Of a stretch of DNA of 64,000 nucleotides, positions 35,183 through 44,302 are shown in pieces. Position numbers and translations under genes: made by a program. This DNA comes from Pseudomonas wadenswilerensis. GTDB lineage: Bacteria; Pseudomonadota; Gammaproteobacteria; Pseudomonadales; Pseudomonadaceae. Positions within the stretch are counted from its first letter, which is position 1. Each line of letters begins with the position of its first letter. The stretch spans positions 248,001 to 312,000 of the forward strand of contig NZ_UIDD01000001.1 in the NCBI RefSeq assembly GCF_900497695.1, given 5' to 3'. A model generated the notes under the pieces. That model saw only the letters and a program-made list of their open reading frames with translations. It was not told the origin of the DNA and searched no databases.

Positions 35183-35446
35183 TCACTCGGCAGCGGGCGG
35201 GTTCTGGCGTGCTTCCATCTCCGCGACCTTGGCTTCGAGCGCTTCAAGGCGGGCGCGGGTGCGGGCCAGGACGACCATCTGGCTGTCGAATTCTTCCCGG
35301 CTGACCAGTTCCAGTTTGCTGAACCCACTTTGCAGCAGGGCCTTGAACTGGCTTTCGATTTCGCTGCGGGGCTGCGAGGAGTCGCCACTGAACAGGCGCG
35401 AGGCCTGGTCGCTCAGGGCATCAAGAAAGGCTTTGGGCGCGAGCAT
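35183..35446 (-). CDS. ubiK: Ubiquinone biosynthesis accessory factor UbiK
   Basis: The 87-residue protein (YqiC/BMFP family) has an amphipathic N-terminal helix and a C-terminal coiled coil (ARTRARLEALEAKVAEMEAR). UbiK assists aerobic ubiquinone biosynthesis as a partner of UbiJ within the Ubi complex. The location beside glnK-amtB is the normal Pseudomonas arrangement. The ATG at 35446 gives the family length. Confidence 0.9.
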   Translation of the reverse strand: MLAPKAFLDALSDQASRLFSGDSSQPRSEIESQFKALLQSGFSKLELVSREEFDSQMVVLARTRARLEALEAKVAEMEARQNPPAAE

Positions 35447-35542
35447 GTTCGGCTGTCCACAGTATGCAATGGGGCGCCAGTGTAACACGCACCTTTAGCG
35501 CCCCAATGCTGCACGCTTTTCGCGCATGGCGGCGAAACGCCG

Positions 35543-35572
35543 CGCACCGTTGTTGTGCATCAAAACGGTGCT
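35543..35572 (+). promoter_or_regulatory. Overlapping NtrC enhancer sites upstream of glnK
   Basis: GCACCGTTGTTGTGC (35544-35558) fits the NtrC pattern GCAC-N7-GTGC. A second copy, GCATCAAAACGGTGC (35557-35571), shares the arm and has one mismatch. They sit about 75 bases upstream of the sigma54 promoter, the usual enhancer distance. Confidence 0.65.
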
Positions 35573-35632
35573 GGCGACTGGCCAAGTCGGGCCGAGTAAC
35601 GTAAGTCCCTGTAATCCGGGGGTTTAACCAAT

Positions 35633-35649
35633 CTGGCAAGCTTTCTGCT
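35633..35649 (+). promoter_or_regulatory. sigma54 promoter of glnK-amtB
   Basis: CTGGCAAG-CTTT-CTGCT: GG at 35635-35636 and GC at 35647-35648 are 12 bases apart, as RpoN promoters require. It is 1-2 mismatches from TGGCACG-N4-TTGCT. Transcription would start near 35660, about 115 bases before glnK. Confidence 0.7.
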
Positions 35650-35688
35650 AAGACCTTCATGACCCATGCATTGATGCAGTCACCATGA

Positions 35689-36114
<426 letters not shown>

Positions 36115-36157
36115 CAAAAAAGCCTCACCAAACCCCAACGCCCCAGGAGATAACAAT

Positions 36158-37489
36158 ATGACTCTGCGTCAGTTCGCAGGGCTAGGAGCCCTTTTGTCCC
36201 TCGTAATGCCCGGCCTGGCCCTGGCAGAGGAGGCAGCCCCCGTGCTCAACTCCGGCGACACCGCCTGGATGTTGACCGCCACAGCCCTGGTGCTGTTCAT
36301 GACCATCCCTGGTCTGGCCCTGTTCTACGGCGGCATGGTGCGTTCCAAGAACGTGCTGTCGGTGATGATGCAGTGCTTTGCGATCACCGGCCTGATCAGC
36401 GTCCTGTGGGTGGTTTACGGCTATAGCCTGGCGTTCGATACCACCGGTATGGAGCAAGGTGTAGTCAACTTCAATTCCTTCGTTGGCGGTCTGTCCAAGG
36501 CGTTCCTCGCCGGCGTGACCCCGGCGAGCCTGACCTCTTCGGCGGCGCTGTTCCCTGAAGCGGTATTCATCACCTTCCAGATGACCTTCGCGATCATCAC
36601 CCCGGCGCTGATCGTCGGTGCCTTTGCCGAGCGTATGAAGTTCTCGGCGATGCTGATCTTCATGGCCATCTGGTTCACCCTGGTCTACGCGCCGATCGCC
36701 CACATGGTCTGGAGCGGCAACGGCGGCCTGATGTGGGACTGGGGCGTGCTCGACTTCGCCGGCGGCACCGTGGTGCACATCAACGCCGGTATCGCCGGCC
36801 TGGTGGCCTGCCTGGTGCTGGGCAAGCGCAAGGGCTTCCCGACCACGCCGATGGCGCCGCACAACCTCGGTTACACGCTGATGGGCGCGGCCATGCTGTG
36901 GATTGGCTGGTTCGGCTTCAACGCAGGCTCTGCCGCTGCGGCCAACGGCACCGCCGGCATGGCCATGCTGGTGACCCAGATCGCCACCGCCGCAGCGGCC
37001 CTGGGCTGGATGTTCGCCGAGTGGCTGACCCACGGTAAGCCAAGCGCACTGGGCATCGCCTCGGGGGTGGTAGCAGGTCTTGTGGCCATCACCCCGGCTG
37101 CCGGCACCGTCGGGCCGATGGGCGCCCTGGTGATCGGCCTGGTGGCAGGCGTGATCTGCTACTTCTGCGCCACCAGCCTCAAGCGCAAGCTCGGCTATGA
37201 CGACTCCCTGGATGCCTTCGGCGTGCACGGCATCGGCGGTATCGTCGGTGCGATCCTCACCGGCGTGTTCGCAGCCCCGGCCCTGGGTGGCTTCGGCACC
37301 GTTGAAGACATCGGCGCACAAGTCTGGATTCAGGCCAAGGGTGTCGGCTTTACCGTGATCTACACCGCGATCGTCACGTACGTGATCCTCAAGGTGCTGG
37401 ATCTGGTCATGGGCCTGCGGGTCAACGAAGAAGAAGAGTCGGTCGGTCTCGACCTGGCGCAACACAACGAGCGCGGCTACAACCTGTAA
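36158..37489 (+). CDS. amtB: Ammonium transporter
   Basis: The 443-residue protein has an N-terminal signal sequence (ending PGLALA) and eleven TM helices of the Amt family. Conserved stretches include PGLALFYGGMVRSKNVLSV, the DFAGGTVVHINAG signature and the pore histidine in FGVHGIGG. It conducts ammonium into the cell and is blocked by unmodified GlnK. AGGAGA precedes the ATG. A strong terminator follows the gene. Confidence 0.96.
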   Translation: MTLRQFAGLGALLSLVMPGLALAEEAAPVLNSGDTAWMLTATALVLFMTIPGLALFYGGMVRSKNVLSVMMQCFAITGLISVLWVVYGYSLAFDTTGMEQGVVNFNSFVGGLSKAFLAGVTPASLTSSAALFPEAVFITFQMTFAIITPALIVGAFAERMKFSAMLIFMAIWFTLVYAPIAHMVWSGNGGLMWDWGVLDFAGGTVVHINAGIAGLVACLVLGKRKGFPTTPMAPHNLGYTLMGAAMLWIGWFGFNAGSAAAANGTAGMAMLVTQIATAAAALGWMFAEWLTHGKPSALGIASGVVAGLVAITPAAGTVGPMGALVIGLVAGVICYFCATSLKRKLGYDDSLDAFGVHGIGGIVGAILTGVFAAPALGGFGTVEDIGAQVWIQAKGVGFTVIYTAIVTYVILKVLDLVMGLRVNEEEESVGLDLAQHNERGYNL

Positions 37490-37497
37490 CGGCCTCG

Positions 37498-37531
37498 AAA
37501 AAAACTTGCCCGGCTTGCCGGGCATTTTTTT
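37498..37531 (+). terminator. Terminator of glnK-amtB
   Basis: TGCCCGGC (37507-37514), a TT loop and GCCGGGCA (37517-37524), flanked by an A run and seven T residues. Confidence 0.92.
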
Positions 37532-37638
37532 GCCCGTAAATTGTCCGTTCGTTCAAGCGCAAACGGTTTCTACCCGAGCTTTGATGGCTGCGTGTGATGT
37601 GGGCAGAAAACTTACAGCGCTCAGTGAAATTTAGGCAC

Positions 37639-37666
37639 TTTGCTTTTTCTCTGAGCACGCTAGAAT
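37639..37666 (+). promoter_or_regulatory. Candidate sigma70 promoter in the amtB-sutA gap
   Basis: TTTGCT (37639-37644), a 16-base spacer and TAGAAT (37661-37666). It would start a transcript near 37673 with a sutA leader of about 280 bases, or an independent RNA. A further TATAAC at 37916-37921 could be a second, proximal -10 element for sutA. Confidence 0.4.
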
Positions 37667-37953
37667 GCGCGCCGAAGGGTGCTGACGAGCTGTCCGCAAA
37701 CTTCCATACCCTTTGCTAGGCTTGCCAATAAGCGAGTCGATCACGCCAGGGTATGTCGGCGCATTAACGCCGCCCGCTCTTTATTTGTACAGGCCTCGCC
37801 CGTGACGTGGGGTTTGCCCGGTTCTCGCCATTCGTTGTGGCGCAACCACGGCCTGCGGCCAGTCCGCGGACCTTGAATTTTTTCTGGCAGCTGTCGATTT
37901 TCGACGTTGCTGGTCTATAACTAATCTGCTTTTCGCAAGTCATGAGGTAGAAC

Positions 37954-38277
37954 ATGAGCGACGACGATCTGGAAACTGACGACCTCGAAGTAGGCGACGA
38001 AGACGAAGGTGATGAAGGCCTCGAAGCGGCAGCTGATGATGTGGCTGACGACAGCGGCGACGACAGCCCGGCACCTGTAGCCAAGGGCAAGAAGTCGGCG
38101 GCGGTCTCGGTCGACGAGATGCCGAGCATGGAAGCCAAGCAGAAGGAGCGTGATGCTCTGGCCAAGGCCATGGAAGAGTTTCTCTCCCGTGGTGGCAAGG
38201 TGCAGGAAGTGGAGGCCAACGTGGTCGCCGATCCGCCCAAGAAGCCGGACAACAAGTACGGTAGCCGCCCTATCTGA
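37954..38277 (+). CDS. sutA: RNA polymerase-binding regulator SutA
   Basis: The 107-residue, very acidic protein has a disordered N-terminus (DDDLETDDLEVGDEDEGDE), a central predicted helix (AKQKERDALAKAMEEFLSRG) and a conserved C-terminal tail (ADPPKKPDNKYGSRPI). This matches SutA, which binds RNA polymerase and adjusts expression of housekeeping and maintenance genes during slow growth in P. aeruginosa. Location after glnK-amtB is as in that species. ATG at 37954 follows GAGGTAG. It is a single gene with its own terminator. Confidence 0.9.
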   Translation: MSDDDLETDDLEVGDEDEGDEGLEAAADDVADDSGDDSPAPVAKGKKSAAVSVDEMPSMEAKQKERDALAKAMEEFLSRGGKVQEVEANVVADPPKKPDNKYGSRPI

Positions 38278-38290
38278 GTGGCCCCGTCAG

Positions 38291-38322
38291 CAAAAAAGCC
38301 CGCCGTCGCTGCGGGCTTTTTT
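38291..38322 (+). terminator. Terminator of sutA
   Basis: GCCCGC (38298-38303), a seven-base loop and GCGGGC (38311-38316), with A6 before and T6 after the stem. Confidence 0.9.
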
Positions 38323-38353
38323 GTGTCTGTAATGGTTGGATCGCCGAAATGTA

Positions 38354-38423
38354 GTAGCGGGCTTGCCCCGCGATGCGATGTGCGCTGACAGTCCGCAATC
38401 GCGGGTCAAGCCCGCTCCCACAG
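38354..38423. repeat. REPIN between sutA and yigB
   Basis: TAGCGGGCTTGCCCCGCGAT and the inverse ATCGCGGGTCAAGCCCGCTC with CCACAG. It lies between convergent genes. Confidence 0.82.
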
Positions 38424-38425
38424 AT

Positions 38426-39121
38426 TTAGCGCCAGCTGTTGAGCAGTTCAGGCAGCTGCGACAGGCGCTGGATCTCCGCGTCAGGGCGGTTCTCAGCCTC
38501 CCAGGTCTTACCCTGGGGGTTGAACCAGATCGCCCGCAGGCCGGCACGCTGGGCTCCGGCAATGTCATCGCCGGGGTGATCGCCGATATGCACCGCCGCA
38601 TGCGCTTCGACCTCACCCTGACGCAGGGCTTCGAGGAAGGGCTGCGGATCGGGTTTGCCAACGCCTAAGTCTTCGGCGCACAGGGCAAACTTGAAGTAGT
38701 CGGCCAGGCCCAGGCGGCGTACATCGGCGTTGCCGTTGGTAACCACGCCCAGGGTATAGCTGTGCCGGAGGATCTCCAGTACCGGCTGCACTTCGGGAAA
38801 AATGTCAATCTGGTGGCGGGCGCGGAGGAACACCTCGAAGCCTTCGTTGGCCAGCTCACGGGCCTTGTTCTCGCTGTAGCCGACCTCTTCCAGGGCATGG
38901 AACAGCACGCGCCGGCGCAGGGCGCTGATGCGGTGCTTGAGCCCGGGCTCCGCCTGTACCAGATGCTCGCGGATGGCGTACAGGTGCTCCACCGGGACCG
39001 CGCCCAGGGTTGGCGCATTGGCCGCCAGCCAGTCGCGCAGGATGGCCTCGGCGCTGACAATCACCGGCGCGGTGTCCCACAGGGTGTCGTCGAGGTCGAA
39101 GGTGATCAGCTTGATGCTCAT
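38426..39121 (-). CDS. yigB: HAD-family phosphatase, YigB-like
   Basis: The 231-residue HAD hydrolase has the nucleophile motif [10 protein letters not shown] (first Asp catalytic), a Thr-containing VVTNGN motif II, a lysine in [10 protein letters not shown] and the terminal acidic [12 protein letters not shown]. coli YigB dephosphorylates 5-amino-6-(5-phosphoribitylamino)uracil (riboflavin synthesis) and FMN. The dapF-DUF484-xerC-yigB order is the same as in E. coli, which supports the name. It overlaps xerC by 4 bases. Confidence 0.88.
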   Translation of the reverse strand: MSIKLITFDLDDTLWDTAPVIVSAEAILRDWLAANAPTLGAVPVEHLYAIREHLVQAEPGLKHRISALRRRVLFHALEEVGYSENKARELANEGFEVFLRARHQIDIFPEVQPVLEILRHSYTLGVVTNGNADVRRLGLADYFKFALCAEDLGVGKPDPQPFLEALRQGEVEAHAAVHIGDHPGDDIAGAQRAGLRAIWFNPQGKTWEAENRPDAEIQRLSQLPELLNSWR

Positions 39122-40017
39122 GAGTCACTGCCCTTACTGCGTTTGGCCCGGGGATGGGCGCTGTCATAGACGGCGGCCAGGTGCTGGAAGTCCAGGTGAG
39201 TGTAGATCTGCGTGGTGGCGATGTCGGCGTGGCCAAGCATCTCTTGCACGGCGCGCAGGTCCTGGGACGATTCCAGCAGGTGGCTGGCGAAGGAGTGCCG
39301 CAACATGTGCGGGTGCAGGTTCTGGCCCAGCTCGCGGGCACCAGCGGCCTGCACGCGCAGCTGAATGGCCCGTGGGCCGAGCCGTCGGCCTTGCTGGCTG
39401 ACGAATACGGCGCCGTCCTGCGGGCCACTGCCAGCGCGCAGGGGCAGCCATTGTTCCAGCGCCTCGCGGGCCTTGCGGCCGACCGGCAGCACGCGGGTCT
39501 TGCTGCCCTTGCCGTGCACCTGCACCAGGCCGCCCGGCAGGTCGAGCTGCTCCAGGTTGAGGCTGGTCAGCTCCGACAGGCGCAGGCCGGAGGAGTAGAA
39601 CAGCTCGAGCATGGCCTGGTCGCGGCGGGCGAGAAATTCATCCTCGACTGCGCCTTCCAGCAGTTGCAGGGCGCGGTCGGTGTCGAGGGTCTTGGGCAGG
39701 CGCCGCTCGCCCTTGGGTGCCGACAGGCCGTTGGCCGGATCGTGGCTGCAGTGGCCTTCGCGGTTGAGGTAGCGGTAGAAGCCACGCACTGCCGAGAGCA
39801 GGCGGGCGAGGCTGCGTGAAGACTGGCCCTGATGGTGCTGGCGGGCGATCAGTTGGCGCAGATGCTGGATTTGCAGGGCGTTCCAGCTGTCGATGCCGCC
39901 CTTGGTGCAGAACGCCAGGACACTTTCGAGGTCGCGTCGGTAGGCCAGCTGGGTGTGTTCGGACACCTGGCGCTCGTTGCGCAAGTGCGCGCAGAAGGCC
40001 TCCAGCTGGCGTTCCAC
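39118..40017 (-). CDS. xerC: Site-specific tyrosine recombinase XerC
   Basis: The 299-residue recombinase acts with XerD at dif to resolve chromosome dimers. The catalytic set is visible: Arg146 (SGLRLSEL), Lys170 (HGKGSKTR), His237 and Arg240 ([10 protein letters not shown]), His263 (LGHADIATT) and nucleophile Tyr272 (QIYTH). The N-terminal SAM-like core-binding domain is complete. It overlaps the DUF484 gene by one base and yigB by four, showing one operon. Confidence 0.96.
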   Translation of the reverse strand: MERQLEAFCAHLRNERQVSEHTQLAYRRDLESVLAFCTKGGIDSWNALQIQHLRQLIARQHHQGQSSRSLARLLSAVRGFYRYLNREGHCSHDPANGLSAPKGERRLPKTLDTDRALQLLEGAVEDEFLARRDQAMLELFYSSGLRLSELTSLNLEQLDLPGGLVQVHGKGSKTRVLPVGRKAREALEQWLPLRAGSGPQDGAVFVSQQGRRLGPRAIQLRVQAAGARELGQNLHPHMLRHSFASHLLESSQDLRAVQEMLGHADIATTQIYTHLDFQHLAAVYDSAHPRAKRSKGSDS

Positions 40018-40754
40018 TAGCGCACCGGACGCAGGGTCTGGGTATGGCGCGGGACGACCCGGCCCAGCACTTCGGCGATGTAGCTGAGGAACAGGGTGCC
40101 GACCGTGCTCTTGTAATGCTGCGGATCGCGGCTACCGATCGCCAGTACGCCGTGCAGGCCCTGATGGTTGAGGGTGGCGACGGCGCTGGAGCCGACTTCC
40201 TTGCGCTGCTCTTCGCCGAACAGAAAGTCCAGCTCGTGATCACGCAGGTTGCCGCTGACCGTCTTGCCGGCGCACAGCAGGCCGCCAATGGCTTGCTGGG
40301 CGTCTGTGCTGTTGACCCAGCGGCCGACCGGCGCTGCGGTTTCGCCGAACAGAATCAGGCTGACAAAGGGCACCTTGAACTCCTGGCGCAGGCTGTCTTC
40401 GACGGCCATGACCACGCTTTCGAGGCTGTCGGCATCGAGCAGGTCGAGGATCAGCCGGCGGGTCTTGTCGAACAGCCGGTCGTTGTCGCGGGCCACGTCC
40501 ATCAGTTGCGAAAGGCGGTGGCGCATTTCGATGTTGCGGTCGCGCAGCAGCTTGAGCTGGCGCTCGACCAGCGACACGGTGTCACCACGCTGATGGGGGA
40601 TGTGCAGCTCGCTGAGCAACTCGTCGTGCTCGGCGAAGAACGTCGGGTTGTCGCGCAGGTAGGCAACCACGGCCTCAGCCCCGAGGTTGGGCGTCGAGCC
40701 CTCGGCGCTAAGGTCGGTGGGCTGTTCGGCGGGAGCCTGGGGCTGATCGGTCAT
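40017..40754 (-). CDS. DUF484 family protein
   Basis: The 245-residue protein has the DUF484 layout: an N-terminal helix region with [22 protein letters not shown] in two blocks, a coiled-coil segment ([20 protein letters not shown]) and a GAF-like C-terminal domain ending [12 protein letters not shown]. It is conserved between dapF and xerC in gamma-proteobacteria (yigA position in E. coli, where it is reduced). No reaction is known; a regulatory ligand-binding role is inferred from the GAF-like fold. Confidence 0.9.
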   Translation of the reverse strand: MTDQPQAPAEQPTDLSAEGSTPNLGAEAVVAYLRDNPTFFAEHDELLSELHIPHQRGDTVSLVERQLKLLRDRNIEMRHRLSQLMDVARDNDRLFDKTRRLILDLLDADSLESVVMAVEDSLRQEFKVPFVSLILFGETAAPVGRWVNSTDAQQAIGGLLCAGKTVSGNLRDHELDFLFGEEQRKEVGSSAVATLNHQGLHGVLAIGSRDPQHYKSTVGTLFLSYIAEVLGRVVPRHTQTLRPVR

Positions 40755-40767
40755 GGCTGGTACTCAC

Positions 40768-41598
40768 TCATAGACGAACCTGTCCTTCAAACACGCGTAC
40801 GGCGGGGCCGGTCATCAGCACCGGTTTGCCCGGGCCTGCCCATTCGATGGACAGGCGCCCACCCGGCAGGTCGATCAACAGCGGTGAATCCATCCAGCCC
40901 TGGCTGATCGCCGCCACAGCAGCGGCGCAGGCGCCAGTACCACAGGCCTGGGTTTCGCCAGCGCCACGTTCCCACACCCGCAGTTGCGCGCGGTGGCGGT
41001 CGATGACCTGGATGAAACCGACATTGACCCGCTGCGGGAAGCGCGGGTGATGCTCGATCTGCGCGCCCAGCTCGTGCACCGGTGCGGCGTTGATGTCGTC
41101 GACGCGCAGCACCGCATGGGGGTTGCCCATCGACACGGCGGCCAGTTCGACAGTGCGTCCGGCGACCTCCAGCGGGTAGCTCAGGGCCTGGGCCGGCGCG
41201 TCGAACGGGATCTCGGCCGGCACCAGCCGCGGTGGGCCCATGTCGACGCTGATCTGCCCGTCGTTGCGCACGTCCAGCTCAATGATGCCGCCCTTGGTTT
41301 CGACGCGGATGCGTTTTTTAGCGGTCAGGCGCTTGTCCAGCACGAAGCGTGCAAAGCAGCGCGCACCGTTGCCGCACTGTTCGACTTCAGAGCCGTCGGC
41401 GTTGAAGATCCGGTAGCGGAAATCCACTTCCGGGTTGCTTGGCGCCTCGACGATCAGCAGTTGGTCGAAGCCGATGCCGGTGTGGCGGTCGCCCCATTGC
41501 TTGGCGTGCTTGGGCAGAATGTGCGCATGCTGGCTGACCAGGTCGAGGACCATGAAGTCGTTGCCCAGCCCATGCATCTTGGTAAAACGCAGCAGCAT
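40768..41598 (-). CDS. dapF: Diaminopimelate epimerase
   Basis: The 276-residue enzyme converts LL- to meso-diaminopimelate, which is used for peptidoglycan and lysine. The two catalytic cysteines lie in [13 protein letters not shown] and in [29 protein letters not shown] is the conserved N-terminus, which fixes the ATG at 41598. It follows lysA by 4 bases on the same strand, so the two work in one pathway and one transcript. Confidence 0.96.
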   Translation of the reverse strand: MLLRFTKMHGLGNDFMVLDLVSQHAHILPKHAKQWGDRHTGIGFDQLLIVEAPSNPEVDFRYRIFNADGSEVEQCGNGARCFARFVLDKRLTAKKRIRVETKGGIIELDVRNDGQISVDMGPPRLVPAEIPFDAPAQALSYPLEVAGRTVELAAVSMGNPHAVLRVDDINAAPVHELGAQIEHHPRFPQRVNVGFIQVIDRHRAQLRVWERGAGETQACGTGACAAAVAAISQGWMDSPLLIDLPGGRLSIEWAGPGKPVLMTGPAVRVFEGQVRL

Positions 41599-41602
41599 GG
41601 GT

Positions 41603-42850
41603 TTACTCCGGCAGCAGGCTTTCGCCGGCGAACAACTCGGCCACGGTTTCGCGACGACGCACTTCGAAGGCCTGGTCACCATCGACCAGCACTTCGGCAC
41701 AACGACCACGGGTGTTGTAGTTCGAGCTCATGACAAAACCATAGGCGCCCGCCGAGTGCACCGCCAGCAAGTCGCCTTCGGCCAGGTTCAGTTCGCGCTC
41801 TTTGGCGAGGAAGTCGCCGGTCTCGCAGATCGGCCCGACGATGTCGTAGGTACGGCCTTCACCGGCACGCGGTTGCACCGCGGTGACGTTCATCCAGGCC
41901 TGGTACAGGGCCGGGCGGATCAGGTCGTTCATCGCCGCATCGACGATGGCGAAATCCTTGTGCTCGGTGTGCTTGAGGTACTCGACCTGGGTCAGCAGTA
42001 CGCCGGCGTTGGCGACGATGTAGCGGCCCGGCTCGAACACCAGGGCCAGGTCGCGATCACCGACGCGCTCGCGGATGGCCTTGATGTAGTCGCTGGCCAG
42101 TGGCGGCTCTTCGTCGCGATAGCGCACGCCGACGCCGCCACCCAGGTCCAGGTGGCGCAGGAGGATGCCGCAGTCGCCGAGACGGTCGATCAACGCCAGC
42201 AGGCGGTCGAGGGCATCGAGGAAGGGTTCCAGGGTGGTCAGCTGCGAGCCGATATGGCAATCGACGCCGACCACTTCCAGGTTCGGTAGCTGCGCGGCGC
42301 GGATGTACACCTCTTCGGCATCGGCGATGGCGATCCCGAACTTGTTTTCTTTGAGGCCCGTGGAGATGTACGGGTGGGTGCCGGCATCGACGTCCGGGTT
42401 GACCCGCAGCGAAACCGGCGCACGCACGCCCATTTCGGCAGCCACTGCCTGCAGGCGCTCGAGCTCGTCGGTGGATTCGACGTTGAAGCAGTGCACGCCG
42501 ACTTCCAGGGCGCGGCGCATGTCTTCGCGGGTCTTGCCGACGCCCGAGAACACCACGCGATCGGCACGCCCGCCAGCAGCCAGGACCCGCTCCAGCTCAC
42601 CGCCGGAAACGATATCGAAACCTGCGCCCAGGCGGGCCAGCAGGTTCAGCACGCCGAGGTTGGAGTTGGCCTTGACGGCGAAGCACACCAGGTGCGAAAC
42701 ACCCTCCAGGGCATCGGCGTAGCTACGGTACTGGGCCTCGATGTGGGCGCGCGAGTAGACGTAGGTGGGCGTGCCGAAACGTTTGGCGATGGCCGACAGG
42801 GCCACGCCTTCCGCGAACAGTTCACCGTCGCGGTAGTTGAAAGCGTCCAT
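41603..42850 (-). CDS. lysA: Diaminopimelate decarboxylase
   Basis: The 415-residue fold-type III PLP enzyme decarboxylates meso-diaminopimelate to L-lysine. Lys60 in CFAVKANSN binds PLP; the glycine-rich [10 protein letters not shown] and [12 protein letters not shown] bind the cofactor phosphate; ICETGDF holds the second active-site cysteine. Length is typical. The gene lies 9 bases after lptM and directly before dapF. Confidence 0.96.
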   Translation of the reverse strand: MDAFNYRDGELFAEGVALSAIAKRFGTPTYVYSRAHIEAQYRSYADALEGVSHLVCFAVKANSNLGVLNLLARLGAGFDIVSGGELERVLAAGGRADRVVFSGVGKTREDMRRALEVGVHCFNVESTDELERLQAVAAEMGVRAPVSLRVNPDVDAGTHPYISTGLKENKFGIAIADAEEVYIRAAQLPNLEVVGVDCHIGSQLTTLEPFLDALDRLLALIDRLGDCGILLRHLDLGGGVGVRYRDEEPPLASDYIKAIRERVGDRDLALVFEPGRYIVANAGVLLTQVEYLKHTEHKDFAIVDAAMNDLIRPALYQAWMNVTAVQPRAGEGRTYDIVGPICETGDFLAKERELNLAEGDLLAVHSAGAYGFVMSSNYNTRGRCAEVLVDGDQAFEVRRRETVAELFAGESLLPE

Positions 42851-42859
42851 GGGTTACCC

Positions 42860-42997
42860 TTACTGGTGCTTGTGCGATTGCGACTTTTGACCGTCTTTGC
42901 TTTCGTCTGGCAGGTACAGCGGGCCCTTCTGGCCGCAGGCGGAAACGAGGCAGGCAACCGCGACGAGCGCCGCGAGGGTGGAGATCAGGCGCTTCAT
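42860..42997 (-). CDS. lptM: Small lipoprotein, LptM/LppL family
   Basis: A 45-residue lipoprotein: signal peptide with lipobox VSAC (Cys21) followed by the conserved GQKGPLYLP and a short polar tail. LptM (YifL) helps LptD mature in the outer membrane in E. coli. In Pseudomonas it is also called lppL and always precedes lysA. Too short for most gene finders but clearly conserved. It is divergent from cyaY. Confidence 0.9.
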   Translation of the reverse strand: MKRLISTLAALVAVACLVSACGQKGPLYLPDESKDGQKSQSHKHQ

Positions 42998-43192
42998 GGC
43001 GTAATCCTTTGTAATAAGCAGTATTGCGCCCGAGTATACCGAGCGCCCGGCCCCTTGCCTATGCAGGCAGCCCGCCGTCGGGCGGGGTGGTGGCTGCGCC
43101 GGCGGGCGCAGGTCGGTATCCTTTGCATTCGGCGCGCCGCGCTCGTATCTTGCCCGGCTTGCGTGTGTGCAGACATTTTTGAGGTTCTTGCA

Positions 43193-43525
43193 ATGAGTTT
43201 GACCGAAGCGCGTTTTCACGACCTGGTCGACGCGACCCAACAGGCCCTGGAAGACCTGTTCGACGAGACTGACCTGGATCTGGACATGGAGAACTCGGCA
43301 GGGGTCCTGACCATCAAGTTCGACAACGGCAGCCAGCTGATCTTCAGCCGTCAGGAGCCGCTGCGCCAACTGTGGCTGGCCGACAGGTCCGGTGGTTTCC
43401 ACTTCGACTACGACGAGCAGAACGGCAAGTGGACCTGCGAAAAGAGCGGAGAGCTGCTGGGCGAAATGCTCGAGCGCATCGTCTGGGAGCGGATCGGTGA
43501 AAAGCTCGATTTCGACGACATCTGA
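43193..43525 (+). CDS. cyaY: Iron-sulfur cluster protein CyaY (frataxin)
   Basis: The 110-residue frataxin homologue has the acidic helix 1 ridge (EALEDLFDETDLDLDMEN type, shown at residues 18-35), the QEPLRQLWLADRSGGFHF strand region and the final helix. It modulates iron delivery to the ISC machinery. The ATG at 43193 matches the family start; the longer upstream frame crosses the lptM region. Its stop overlaps the next ATG by one base. Confidence 0.95.
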   Translation: MSLTEARFHDLVDATQQALEDLFDETDLDLDMENSAGVLTIKFDNGSQLIFSRQEPLRQLWLADRSGGFHFDYDEQNGKWTCEKSGELLGEMLERIVWERIGEKLDFDDI

Positions 43526-43746
43526 TGAGCAGTGCAGCCAAGCCGGCCAAGCCGCTCTACAGCAATGTCAGCCCGGCAGTGCCGTCGCCGTGCATCAGCA
43601 CCTGCCGGCTGGATGAGCACAAGGTCTGCATCGGCTGCTTCCGCCATGTCGAGGACATTCGCCAGTGGCGTGCGGCCGACGATGAGCAACGCCGGCAGAT
43701 CTGCCGAGAGGCGCTGGCGCGTCGCCAGCTGGCCGGGTCGGCATAG
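43525..43746 (+). CDS. DUF1289 family protein
   Basis: A 73-residue protein with the DUF1289 cysteine pattern PSPCISTCRLDEHKVCIGC, which probably binds a metal, followed by FRHVEDIRQW. Function is unknown. It is translationally coupled to cyaY (ATGA overlap). A terminator at 43817 separates it from rnk. Confidence 0.88.
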   Translation: MSSAAKPAKPLYSNVSPAVPSPCISTCRLDEHKVCIGCFRHVEDIRQWRAADDEQRRQICREALARRQLAGSA

Positions 43747-43816
43747 ACCCTCCGGGTATTGTGTATTTACTTGGCTGTGGTAGTGTCGAACCTGTTTCGG
43801 CTGTGCCGAATTCCTG

Positions 43817-43847
43817 CAAACCCCGCCCTTGGGCGGGGTTTTGCTTT
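43817..43847 (+). terminator. Terminator or attenuator before rnk
   Basis: AACCCCGCCC (43819-43828), TT, GGGCGGGGTT (43831-43840), then TTGCTTT. It ends 33 bases before the rnk start, so it may act on read-through into rnk. Confidence 0.8.
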
Positions 43848-43879
43848 ATATCGCCCAGAAAAAGGAGTCTGACCGGATC

Positions 43880-44299
43880 ATGAGCACCAAGCCTTCCATT
43901 ATCGTCACCCGATTGGACGTACAGCGTCTCGAGCGTCTTATCGACAGCCTCGATGAGAAGACGCAGGATTCGCCGGGTGTGCTCGCCTTGCAGGACGAGC
44001 TGGACCGCGCCGAAACGGTCGGTCACGAGGAAATTCCGGCCGGTGTCGTGACCATGAACTCCCGGGTTCATTGCCGCGAAGAAGCCAGTGGCAAGGACTA
44101 CCACCTGACTTTGGTCTATCCGAAAGACGCCAATGCCGACGAAGGCAAGATCTCCATTCTCGCCCCGATCGGCAGCGCGCTGCTGGGCTTGTCGGTGGGC
44201 GAGAAGATCGACTGGCCGGCCCCGGGCGGCAAGACCCTCAAGCTCGAGCTGCTGGCAGTCGAGTACCAGCCAGAAGCGGCAGGCGACTTCGACCTCTGA
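43880..44299 (+). CDS. rnk: Regulator of nucleoside diphosphate kinase, Gre-like RNAP binder
   Basis: The 139-residue protein has a short N-terminal helical region and a C-terminal GreA/GreB-type FKBP-like domain (LTLVYPKDANADEGKISIL, IGSALLGLSVGEKIDWPAPG). Rnk binds RNA polymerase near the secondary channel and affects NTP pools and, in P. aeruginosa, alginate synthesis. ATG at 43880 follows AAAGGAG. It is convergent with cyaA, 3 bases apart. Confidence 0.93.
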   Translation: MSTKPSIIVTRLDVQRLERLIDSLDEKTQDSPGVLALQDELDRAETVGHEEIPAGVVTMNSRVHCREEASGKDYHLTLVYPKDANADEGKISILAPIGSALLGLSVGEKIDWPAPGGKTLKLELLAVEYQPEAAGDFDL

Positions 44300-44302
44300 G
44301 CC

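Larger units (their letters stand above)
37490..37953. other. amtB-sutA intergenic region with a potential structured RNA
   Basis: The 464-base gap holds the amtB terminator, a candidate promoter at 37639-37666 and then about 250 bases without an open frame of note. CATACCCT (37705-37712) pairs perfectly with AGGGTATG (37748-37755), and inside it CTTGC (37721-37725) can pair with GCGAG (37732-37736). This nested stem could belong to a long sutA leader or a small RNA. Confidence 0.4.
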
